Below, in pieces: positions 1-5,794 of a stretch of 20,608 nt of DNA. Numbering within the stretch: the stretch's first letter is position 1; each line of letters opens with the position of its first letter. The position numbers were made by a program, and so were the translations under genes. Source of the stretch: DATGHS01 sp035307785 (GTDB taxonomy: Bacteria > Planctomycetota > Planctomycetia > Gemmatales > Gemmataceae); NCBI GenBank assembly GCA_035307785.1, contig DATGHS010000509.1:1-20608 (forward strand), read 5' to 3'. The notes beneath the pieces are model-generated. The model saw nothing but the letters and a program-made list of their open reading frames with translations. It did no database searches and was not told the DNA's origin.

Positions 1-343
1 CGCTGTGGCGATATGCCATGTACCCGCCCTGGCGGTCACTAATTACCAGGCCTTGCGTGCCCGAAACTCCGAAGGAGTCGGCAACTTGCCGGCCGTAAGG
101 CGTAGCCACGTCCAAGTATACGCGAACAAAACGGTCGTTCAGCATCCGCTGAATGTCGGCGTCGAACTGGCCTTCGTGGGTCAGTTGCCGCCAAGTCACC
201 GAACCGCTGCCGAAAAAGACAGCAATCGGTTTCTGCGTCCGTTCACAGGCGAGTCGAGCGAGTCGATAATCCGTTTCCCACGATGGCTGCGAAACGTTCG
301 TCAACATTCCGGCCAGAGTGAGGAGTGCAAACGAGGTGTACAT
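1..343 (-). CDS. Exported thioredoxin-fold protein, partial (C-terminus beyond left edge)
   Basis: The minus strand is open from ATG at 343 to the window edge (114 codons) with a ribosome-binding GGAGA about 8 nt upstream. Residues 1 to about 18 look like a short signal peptide. After it comes a thioredoxin-like layout: an amphipathic helix (WETDYRLARLACERTQKP), a hydrophobic strand (IAVFFGSGS), a helix, a second strand (RFVRVYLDV) and then GLVISDRQGGYMAYRH. Where thioredoxins carry CxxC this protein has GSGS, so disulfide redox chemistry is unlikely. I recall similar exported thioredoxin-like proteins from planctomycetes, but the function is unknown. The gene lies about 250 bp downstream of purB on the same strand. 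The fold is a moderately confident inference; that it is a coding gene is well supported. Confidence 0.72.
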   Translation of the reverse strand, partial: MYTSFALLTLAGMLTNVSQPSWETDYRLARLACERTQKPIAVFFGSGSVTWRQLTHEGQFDADIQRMLNDRFVRVYLDVATPYGRQVADSFGVSGTQGLVISDRQGGYMAYRHS

Positions 344-590
344 CCGATTAAGTCTCCTTCAAGTAGTGAATCACCTCGGAACTCCACCCCAGTTATTGCC
401 GCACTGGGAAGAACACGTTCTATCAGCCCAGCGCAGACTGTGCAACCAGCGAAGTTCATTTTTTCTGAAAAATCTGCGCAGAGGATGCAATTTCGCGCAG
501 TTCCTCAGATTATCTAAGATGATTGCTGAAATCCAGATTCCGAGCAGGCGATCTGGTGAAGATAGGAAAGATTCCTTCGTTTCCCGCTAG
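344..590. other. Intergenic gap between purB and the thioredoxin-fold gene
   Basis: This gap of about 247 bp separates two minus-strand genes. I see no convincing small gene; the plus-strand open frames here are antisense to, or run on from, the partial gene. It holds a candidate terminator for purB (listed separately) and presumably the promoter of the thioredoxin-fold gene, for which I cannot name a clear -35/-10 pair. Confidence 0.5.
468..500 (-). terminator. Candidate intrinsic terminator downstream of purB
   Basis: Read on the minus strand, CTGCGC (500-495) pairs perfectly with GCGCAG (479-474) across a 15-nt loop, followed at once by ATTTTT (473-468). It lies about 90 nt past the purB stop codon. 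The stem is only 6 bp and the loop is long, so strength is doubtful. Confidence 0.35.
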
Positions 591-2042
591 CTAGACCTTC
601 ACATCGCTGTCGAGTTCCAATTCCCCGTGATAGCGCTGGAGCAGTGGCTCCACCTCTTCCCGAAGATATTCCTCGACCTGTTGTGAAGATCGGCCAACGT
701 ACAGCTGGGGTTTGAGAGCATCCGCAAAATTGATGCTGACAAAGGCGGGGTCGCTCCTTAACCGTTCGATCAAATCGTTTGACCTTCCCTCCTTGATTCC
801 TTCCGTCACCGCCTGACTGTGCTGGCGGATGAATTCGTGCAGTTCCTGCCGGTCTCCCCCGGCCTGAACCGCAGCCATAAGGACGTGTTCGGTCACGAGG
901 TAGGGTAAATACTCCTGCACTTCCCGACGAATTACCGTCTTATTGACAACGAGCCCTTTGGCAATATTGGCGGCGATCCGCAAAACGGCATCGGCCGCGA
1001 GAAACGCCTGGGGAATGACGATCCGCCGGCTAGCACTATCATCGAGCGTCCGTTCCAGCCATTGAGTGGACGCGGTCTGGGCCGCGACCGACGGCAAGCT
1101 GCTCAGATACCGCGCGATGCTGCACATGCGCTCGGCACGCATGGGGTTGCGTTTGTACGGCATTGCTGAAGATCCGACCTGTTCCGATTCGAACGGCTCG
1201 TCAATCTCCTGGCGATGGGCGAGCAGCCGAAGATCGCTGCCCCATTTGTGGGCAGATTGCCCGATTCCCGACATGGCGTCGAGGACTTGGGTATCTACTT
1301 TGCGCGAATAGGTCTGGCCAGTCACCGGATAGACCGCATCCAAGCCCATTTTTCTTGCGACCAGGCGGTCGAGTTCCCGCACCTTGGCATGGTTGCCGTG
1401 AAACAGGTCGAGGAAGCTGGCTTGGGTTCCGGTCGTGCCTTTCACCCCTCGGAACTTGAGCATGGCCAAGCGGTGCTCGACTTCGTGCAAATCGAGCATG
1501 AAGTCGTGAATCCACAGGCAGGCGCGCTTTCCAACCGTGGTCAGTTGGGCCGGCTGGAAGTGCGTAAAACCAAGCGTGGGCTCATCTTTCCATTCGCGGG
1601 CAAAACGGCTCAGCAGATAAATGACGCCGCCGAGCCGGCGAGCAATCATCTGCAGGCCTTCACGCATGAGCAAGAGGTCGGCGTTGTCGGTGACGAAGCA
1701 ACTGGTCGCGCCCAGATGAATAATGTCGCGGCTACCGGGGCAGACTTCGGCCCAGGTATGAATGTGGGCCATCACATCGTGGCGTAGCCGGCGTTCATGG
1801 TGTTCAGCCCGCTCGAAGTTAATGTCGTCGAGGTGGTTGCGCAGTTCGGCCAGTTGTTCGGGCTTGATACGCGGAGTCTTGCCGTCTTCAGCCGTTAGCC
1901 TGAGTTCGTACTGCGCCTCGGCGAGGGCCAGCCACAAGCGCCGCCATGTGGAGAACTTGCGCTGCGGGCCCCAGAGCTTGGCCATCTGCGTGCTGGCGTA
2001 GCGGGTGATTAGCGGGTTTTCGTAGAGGAGATTGTCGGGCAT
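591..2042 (-). CDS. purB: Adenylosuccinate lyase, eukaryote-like type
   Basis: It should cleave SAICAR to AICAR and adenylosuccinate to AMP, both releasing fumarate, in cytoplasmic purine synthesis. The fumarase/aspartase-superfamily signature GSSAMPYKRNP is present (about residues 290-300), holding the catalytic serine of the flexible loop. So are RLRHDVMAHIHTW, IIHLGATSCFVTDNADL and LGFTHFQPAQLTTVGKR (with the catalytic His). I chose ATG at 2042 (483 aa). The frame extends to a TTG at 2081, but that adds 13 residues and reaches into a stem-loop; with ATG the protein opens MPDNLLYENPLITRYAS, as in the family. The N-terminus and core motifs resemble animal ADSL, as I recall it, far more than short bacterial PurB. 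No Shine-Dalgarno is evident. It stands alone among the visible genes, not in a pur operon. Confidence 0.97.
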   Translation of the reverse strand: MPDNLLYENPLITRYASTQMAKLWGPQRKFSTWRRLWLALAEAQYELRLTAEDGKTPRIKPEQLAELRNHLDDINFERAEHHERRLRHDVMAHIHTWAEVCPGSRDIIHLGATSCFVTDNADLLLMREGLQMIARRLGGVIYLLSRFAREWKDEPTLGFTHFQPAQLTTVGKRACLWIHDFMLDLHEVEHRLAMLKFRGVKGTTGTQASFLDLFHGNHAKVRELDRLVARKMGLDAVYPVTGQTYSRKVDTQVLDAMSGIGQSAHKWGSDLRLLAHRQEIDEPFESEQVGSSAMPYKRNPMRAERMCSIARYLSSLPSVAAQTASTQWLERTLDDSASRRIVIPQAFLAADAVLRIAANIAKGLVVNKTVIRREVQEYLPYLVTEHVLMAAVQAGGDRQELHEFIRQHSQAVTEGIKEGRSNDLIERLRSDPAFVSINFADALKPQLYVGRSSQQVEEYLREEVEPLLQRYHGELELDSDVKV

Positions 2043-2056
2043 GCCAAACCAACGCG

Positions 2057-2112
2057 TAGCGACGCTTCGAAGAAGCGTCAAGGAACTAAAACGCTTCTGC
2101 GAAGCGTCGCTA
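2057..2112. repeat. 22-bp inverted repeat upstream of purB
   Basis: The arms at 2057-2078 (starts TAGCGACGCTTCG) and 2091-2112 match as reverse complements except at one position, with a 12-nt loop. It lies in the divergent region between purB and the next gene, in the 5' leader of purB if ATG 2042 is the start. It has no T-run, so it looks more like a dispersed palindromic element or a leader structure than a terminator. Confidence 0.7.
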
Positions 2113-2332
2113 ACCTTCAGTCAAAACCGTTATTTTCTTGCGATTCCCGCAAGGCAACGCGCTGGAATCCGTTGACTGGGAATGAATTCCGCGATCGGTG
2201 CAGCTGCACCTTTGTTGTAGGAAAGCCGGCTGGATTCGTCTGCGATTGGCCGCCGCCGCCGGAAACAGCGGTTAAAGTGGATATGGAATGGAATCAACGG
2301 TCATGACGACCCTACTCGGCCGAGGAGAACCC

Positions 2333-2638
2333 ATGAAACGATTTCTCACGCTGCTGGTCACCGGCGCAATCGCGATGGCGCTGTGGACCGGCATGGCTGG
2401 CAAGTCGCAAGCCGGCGACCCGCAGCTCACCCGCTTCCACTATTATCCATACTACTACTGGCCCTCGAACTACTGGCCCACGCAGATGCCGCAGTGGCCG
2501 GAACCGCAGGGCAGCCCGTACATGCGGGCACCGGCGTACCAGGCCTACCCGCCCTTCAAGGAACCATACTGGCGATATGAAATGTGGGCGCCGACGAAGT
2601 ACTATCGCGGCAACCACTTCTGGCTCGATCAATTTTAG
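2333..2638 (+). CDS. Small secreted Tyr/Trp/Pro-rich protein
   Basis: The gene encodes 101 aa. I chose ATG 2333 because GAGGAG sits just upstream and a classic signal peptide follows (MKRFL, hydrophobic LLVTGAIAMALW, cleavage probably after SQA near residue 27). The frame can extend back to 2288, but that adds a non-signal-like leader. The mature part of about 75 aa is extremely aromatic: YYPYYYWPSNYWP, then MPQWPEP, AYPPFKEPYWRYE and a C-terminal FWLDQF. It has no cysteines and no known catalytic motif. I recall short exported proteins of this look recurring in planctomycetes, some labelled 'calmodulin-binding' by automatic annotation, a label the sequence does not support. An envelope role is plausible; the function is unknown. 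Two hairpins follow the stop. Confidence 0.78.
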   Translation: MKRFLTLLVTGAIAMALWTGMAGKSQAGDPQLTRFHYYPYYYWPSNYWPTQMPQWPEPQGSPYMRAPAYQAYPPFKEPYWRYEMWAPTKYYRGNHFWLDQF

Positions 2639-2646
2639 TTTGTAGT

Positions 2647-2692
2647 GACCCGGTTTAGCGGGTCATGGCGAACCGATCCGCTAAAGCGGGTC
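2647..2692. repeat. 18-bp imperfect inverted repeat after the small secreted gene
   Basis: The arms GACCCGGTTTAGCGGGTC (2647-2664) and GATCCGCTAAAGCGGGTC (2675-2692) pair with two mismatches, one of which would be G:U in RNA, across a 10-nt loop. It starts 9 nt after the stop codon. It may be a terminator or a dispersed palindrome; no T-run follows. Confidence 0.55.
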
Positions 2693-2704
2693 CCTGCCAA
2701 CAGT

Positions 2705-2735
2705 AACGCCGCAAGCGCTAAGCGCTTGCGGCGTT
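2705..2735 (+). terminator. Perfect 15-bp hairpin, probable terminator
   Basis: AACGCCGCAAGCGCT (2705-2719) and AGCGCTTGCGGCGTT (2721-2735) are perfect reverse complements around a single A; in RNA the loop would open to 3-5 nt. It is followed by GCTGTTTCC, a weak T-tract. It is the second hairpin after the small secreted gene. Confidence 0.5.
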
Positions 2736-2784
2736 GCTGTTTCCATGTCAGATTGAATAAGGTCAATGCATTCGACCAGGTTGC

Positions 2785-2813
2785 TTGGGCGCTGCCGTTG
2801 TATCGACTACAAT
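2785..2813 (+). promoter_or_regulatory. Candidate promoter ahead of the antitoxin/hydrolase pair
   Basis: TTGGGC (2785-2790) lies 17 bp before TACAAT (2808-2813), about 30 nt upstream of the ATG at 2844. The -10 is one base off consensus; the -35 matches only in TTG. Inferred from sequence alone. Confidence 0.35.
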
Positions 2814-2843
2814 GAATTCGACGTTCAAGATAAGGATCCAGCC

Positions 2844-3074
2844 ATGATAAATCGCGACGATATTATGACCGGCGCCATGGGATTGCCGGAGCCAGGCCGG
2901 CTTCGGTTGATTTAGGAACTTCTTCGCAGTCTCGATGTCTCGCAACTGGACCCTGTTTGGGAAGTCGAAATGCGAGCCGAACTCGACGCGCGTATCGAGG
3001 ATTACGAATCGGGTAAGACGCCGGCGCGCGACGACTGGCGAAAGGCGCTGGCTGACAAAAGAAGAAAACCATGA
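2844..3074 (+). pseudogene. Addiction-module antitoxin component interrupted by an in-frame TAG
   Basis: The frame from ATG 2844 reads MINRDDIMTGAMGLPEP then GRLRLI, meets TAG at 2913-2915, and continues in the same frame as ELLRSLDVSQLDPVWEVEMR, then a Glu/Asp-rich helix and RDDWRKALADKRRKP to TGA at 3072-3074. Read through, it is 76 residues with the layout of the putative addiction-module component family (TIGR02574): LPEPxRLxLIEELLxSL, DPxWExExRxxLD, then ESGK. The stop falls where the family usually has Glu, so one G-to-T change (GAG to TAG) would explain it. No ParE/RelE-like toxin gene follows. The TGA overlaps the next gene's start (ATGA), which suggests former translational coupling. 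A short fragment, a readthrough product or a sequencing error are alternatives. Confidence 0.6.
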
Positions 3075-4240
3075 CGTCTCAACTGCGCTACCGATTCCTT
3101 TTCGCCGCGCTGATCTGCACACCTTATCCAACGTCTGCATTAGCTCAGTTGCAAAGACCGCTTGCGCCTCTTGAACTCATCGAAGACGAGACCAATCGAG
3201 CAATTGAGCGGCACGAATTGCCCGGCGCTGTCGTGCTCATCGTTAGCGAAGAGCGCGAAATTTATCGCGGCGCTTTCGGCTCGCGCAGCCTGGAGCCCAA
3301 GCAAGAAAAGATGACGCCGGACGCCATCTTCGATTTAGCTTCGCTCACCAAGCCCGTGGCCACCGCAACTTCGATCTTCATTCTCCGCGAACAGAAGAAG
3401 CTGAATCTGGAAGAGCCGGTGGCGAAATACTGGCCCGAATTCGGACAGAACGGCAAGGATAAAGTGACCATCGAGCAATGCCTGCTGCACACGAGCGGCC
3501 TGATCAACGATAACCCGATCGCCGACTACGACGATGGTAAAGCGAAGGCACTCGAGCGCATCGCGGCGCTGAAGCTCGAAGCCGAGCCTGGCAAGCGCTT
3601 TCGCTATAGCGATGTGGGCTACATCGTCCTGGGTGAAACTGTGGAACGAGTGAGCGGACAGTCGCTGGATCGTTTTGCGCACGCCAACATATTTCAGCCG
3701 TTAAGAATGCAGGGCACCGGTTTTTGGAAAATCGGCGAGCCGATTCCGCCAGAAGTTCTCACTCGCATGGCGCCCACCACGAAGGAAAAAGACTCGTGGC
3801 TGATCGGCCAGGTTCATGATCCGCGCGCCCGAAGACTCGGCGGCGTGGCCGGAGATGCGGGCCTCTTCAGCACCGCCGCCGACCTGGCGATCTTTTGCAA
3901 CATGATCCTGAACGGCGGCGAGTACGGCGGGCGGCGCATACTCCTCAAGGAGTCAGTCGAGAAAATGACGGAGCCCTGCCCGGTTCCGGGCGGCTTGCGT
4001 ACGCGCGGCTGGGATGTGGACACCGCTTACTCCAAGAATCGCGGCGAGTTCTTTCCGAAGAGCAAGACGTTTGGCCACACCGGCTTCACGGGCACTTCGC
4101 TCTGGCTCGACCCGGCCACACAAACCGCTGTCATCTTCCTCAGCAATCGCGTGCATCCGAATGAGAAGGGCAATGTCACCAGGTTACGTGGCACGGTTTC
4201 CAGCCTGGCGGCGCAGGCTGTGGGCTATGGCGCGAAGTGA
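3071..4240 (+). CDS. Exported serine hydrolase, beta-lactamase/PBP fold (class C-like)
   Basis: This 389-aa protein belongs to the serine beta-lactamase-related superfamily (PF00144), which includes class C beta-lactamases, D-aminopeptidases and esterases. The catalytic motifs are visible: SLTK (91-94, SxxK nucleophile and lysine), YSD (179-181, the Tyr-x-Asn/Asp box) and HTG (336-338, the KTG-like box). Other family landmarks are IFDLASLTK, LLHTSGL and GGVAGDAGLFSTAADLAIF. Residues 1-26 form a signal peptide ending in ALAQ, so it should act in the periplasm or envelope. The ATG overlaps the stop of the broken antitoxin frame, and AAGAAGAAA just upstream could serve as a weak ribosome-binding site. 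The substrate cannot be told from sequence; peptidoglycan peptides or esters are likelier than antibiotics because this superfamily is diverse in environmental bacteria. Confidence 0.93.
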   Translation: MTSQLRYRFLFAALICTPYPTSALAQLQRPLAPLELIEDETNRAIERHELPGAVVLIVSEEREIYRGAFGSRSLEPKQEKMTPDAIFDLASLTKPVATATSIFILREQKKLNLEEPVAKYWPEFGQNGKDKVTIEQCLLHTSGLINDNPIADYDDGKAKALERIAALKLEAEPGKRFRYSDVGYIVLGETVERVSGQSLDRFAHANIFQPLRMQGTGFWKIGEPIPPEVLTRMAPTTKEKDSWLIGQVHDPRARRLGGVAGDAGLFSTAADLAIFCNMILNGGEYGGRRILLKESVEKMTEPCPVPGGLRTRGWDVDTAYSKNRGEFFPKSKTFGHTGFTGTSLWLDPATQTAVIFLSNRVHPNEKGNVTRLRGTVSSLAAQAVGYGAK

Positions 4241-4242
4241 TT

Positions 4243-4260
4243 GGCGCTTGCCGAAGCGCC
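4243..4260 (+). terminator. Small hairpin after the serine hydrolase gene
   Basis: GGCGCTT (4243-4249) and AAGCGCC (4254-4260) form a perfect 7-bp stem with a GCCG loop, starting 2 nt after the stop codon. No T-run follows, so it is at best a weak terminator or a 3'-end stabiliser. Confidence 0.35.
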
Positions 4261-4321
4261 GCTTGCGGCTTAGCGTGAACCAATCAGACTCGGCTCCCTA
4301 TTCATCCCAGAGGAACTCACC

Positions 4322-4873
4322 ATGATCCGTTGGAGCGTGTGCACTTTGCTGTCGGCGGCGCTGTTAGCCGGAACCGTCCAGGCCCAAAACAAGGGCAAAG
4401 AAGTGGAAGTCGATGGCTTGAAATCGAAGGTGCCGGAGACCTGGAAGGGAGTGGAGACGAATAGCCAGTTCCGGGCCGCCCAGTTCACGATCCCGAAGGT
4501 GGACGGGGATGTGAAAGATGCGGAACTCGTCGTCTATTTCTTTGGCAAAGGCCAGGGCGGCGGTGTGGACGCCAATATCAAACGCTGGCAACAGCAGATC
4601 ATGCCGCCGGAAGGCAAAAAGATCGAAGACGTGATGAAAAAGGACACGTTCAAGGTCGGCGATGTGAACGTGACCGAGATCGAATTGCAAGGAACCTACG
4701 AGGCGCCCACTTTTGGAGGGAAGCAGAAGCCTGAGAAGATCAGCAACGCCCGGATGATCGGCGTGGTCTTCGAAAGCCCGAACGGCCCGTATTATTTCAA
4801 ACTCGTGGGCCCGGCCAAAACGGTCGAAGCGAACAAGAAGGGCTTCGATGAATGGGTGAAGAATTTCAAGTAA
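4322..4873 (+). CDS. Exported protein of unknown function
   Basis: The gene encodes 183 aa and begins with a clear signal peptide (MIRWSVCTLLSAALLAGTVQAQ, cleavage probably after VQA). AGAGGAA about 7 nt before ATG 4322 supports the start. The mature part of about 160 aa alternates predicted strands and one helix: LKSKVPETWKGVE, FRAAQFTIPKVDGD, AELVVYFFGKGQGGG, VDANIKRWQQQI, and a C-terminal YYFKLVGPAKTVEANKKGF. It has no cysteine in the mature part and no catalytic motif that I recognise. The pattern 'extracted protein must survive W, then a Gly-rich turn, then a helix with RW' recurs in exported planctomycete proteins of unknown role, as far as I recall. It sits between the serine hydrolase and a large inverted repeat, so it may be monocistronic or share the hydrolase's transcript. 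Confidence 0.8.
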   Translation: MIRWSVCTLLSAALLAGTVQAQNKGKEVEVDGLKSKVPETWKGVETNSQFRAAQFTIPKVDGDVKDAELVVYFFGKGQGGGVDANIKRWQQQIMPPEGKKIEDVMKKDTFKVGDVNVTEIELQGTYEAPTFGGKQKPEKISNARMIGVVFESPNGPYYFKLVGPAKTVEANKKGFDEWVKNFK

Positions 4874-4885
4874 TCGGCTTTCCCC

Positions 4886-4963
4886 GGTTAACCGCGAGGC
4901 GGGGTCTTCGAGCCGAGCGCGGCCCCGTGCGCTCGGCTCGAAGACTCCGCCTCGCGGCTAACC
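4886..4963. repeat. 35-bp near-perfect inverted repeat
   Basis: The arms at 4886-4920 (starts GGTTAACCGCGAGGCGGGG) and 4929-4963 pair with only two mismatches around GGCCCCGT. It lies 12 nt past the stop of the 183-aa exported protein and upstream of the sigma gene, so it probably ends transcription or protects a 3' end. No T-run follows. The right arm contains CTCGAAGACTC (4937-4947), whose reverse complement recurs at 15717-15727 in another intergenic palindrome. Confidence 0.75.
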
Positions 4964-4987
4964 CGATGAAATCTCCTCTTGCTCGAC

Positions 4988-4993
4988 TATAAT
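4988..4993 (+). promoter_or_regulatory. Candidate -10 box upstream of the sigma factor gene
   Basis: A perfect TATAAT in CGACTATAATCTCG lies 48 nt before ATG 5041 and just after the 35-bp palindrome. No good -35 is found at normal spacing, so the call rests on the -10 and its position. Confidence 0.35.
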
Positions 4994-5040
4994 CTCGCCA
5001 AAGGGGAGGGCTTCTCCAAGGCGATGCAAGAGGCCGGGCC

Positions 5041-5712
5041 ATGGCTGAGAAATCGCGGCTGACAAAGGGAACGCCGGTGTTGTCGGAACTAGATTCCGCT
5101 CTGCCGGCATGGGAAACGGAGCTAATGGAGCTGCTGTTCCATCCCGATCGTGAGCTTGGCTCGGCTCCGCAGCTTTGGCAGGCACTCAAACATAAACAGC
5201 GCGATGCGCTGGATCGGTTATTCCAATACGGGCAGTCGCTCTTTCACGAAAAAGCCCGGCGACTGCTGCATCGCCGCAATGATTCGCTGCGCAAGCGGCT
5301 CTCGCCGTCGGATCTGGTCGACAACGCTTACCTTTGGCTGGTCAACTGCTACTGGCACTTGGAACCAAAACAGACATTGCGGCATTTAATTGGGGCGGCG
5401 GTTCGACATGCGTTAGCGGAGACCACCGGCGAGAAGATGGACGTTGCTCCGAAGGAAGAGAAACTGCCCCCTCGGCTGACCGACACGCACGCCGGAAGCC
5501 CTGGTGAGCTGCTTCAGTCGAACGAAGCGCGTGAATTGATGCTCGACGCGATTGACCACCTACCCACACCCGACCGCGATATTATCCGCCAACGGTTTTT
5601 TGAGAATCAATCCCTCCACACCATTGCGGAGAAATTGCAGATTTCTCCGAGTTCCGTTGGCCGACATTTGCATCAAGCGATGGAAGCGCTGCGCGGCCAA
5701 TTGCAGAAATAG
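5041..5712 (+). CDS. ECF-like RNA polymerase sigma factor
   Basis: The gene encodes 223 aa. Residues about 50-125 match sigma region 2, including RKRLSPSDLVDNAYLWLV, where planctomycete ECF sigmas typically have 'SDLVQE' and an aromatic-rich stretch. Residues about 163-220 match region 4, with LPTPDRDIIRQRFFENQSL and the helix-turn-helix IAEKLQISPSSVGRHLHQAM. It should direct core RNA polymerase to alternative promoters. The N-terminal 45 residues are longer than in classical ECF factors and contain no recognised domain. AGAGG about 8 nt before ATG 5041 supports the start. No anti-sigma gene adjoins it; in this phylum such sigmas are often tied to Ser/Thr kinases, and a zinc-finger-bearing kinase lies at 9980-12013, but on the other strand in a separate unit, so a link is speculative. 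Confidence 0.9.
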   Translation: MAEKSRLTKGTPVLSELDSALPAWETELMELLFHPDRELGSAPQLWQALKHKQRDALDRLFQYGQSLFHEKARRLLHRRNDSLRKRLSPSDLVDNAYLWLVNCYWHLEPKQTLRHLIGAAVRHALAETTGEKMDVAPKEEKLPPRLTDTHAGSPGELLQSNEARELMLDAIDHLPTPDRDIIRQRFFENQSLHTIAEKLQISPSSVGRHLHQAMEALRGQLQK

Positions 5713-5737
5713 CCGAAGTACGAAGTAGGCCCCCGCG

Positions 5738-5743
5738 TACAAT
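5738..5743 (+). promoter_or_regulatory. Candidate -10 box upstream of the fumarase gene
   Basis: TACAAT in GCGTACAATAGG lies 52 nt before the fumarase ATG and 26 nt after the sigma stop codon. A matching -35 is not evident. Confidence 0.28.
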
Positions 5744-5794
5744 AGGTCCGACAGGACTTATTGGTTTCCTAACCTCTGCCCCTCTCATCAAAAT

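Noticed and set aside
5..517. Long plus-strand open frame over the left edge
   Set aside because: It is antisense to the partial thioredoxin-fold gene, has no Shine-Dalgarno and reads as no known protein; the minus strand has a signal peptide, ribosome-binding site and fold.
2043..2081. Upstream TTG start for purB
   Set aside because: It adds 13 residues not seen in the family, has no better ribosome-binding site and lies within a stem-loop arm. ATG 2042 gives the family N-terminus.
2246..2277. Possible promoter TTGGCC to TTAAAG before the small secreted gene
   Set aside because: The -10 match is too weak to report as a feature.
2281..2332. MESTVMTTLLGRGEP start for the small secreted protein
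   Set aside because: It puts a non-signal leader before the signal peptide and lacks a site comparable to GAGGAG before ATG 2333.
2763..3140. Minus-strand frame of 125 codons
   Set aside because: It is antisense to the antitoxin-like frame and hydrolase start; its translation has no family look, and the plus strand explains the region better.
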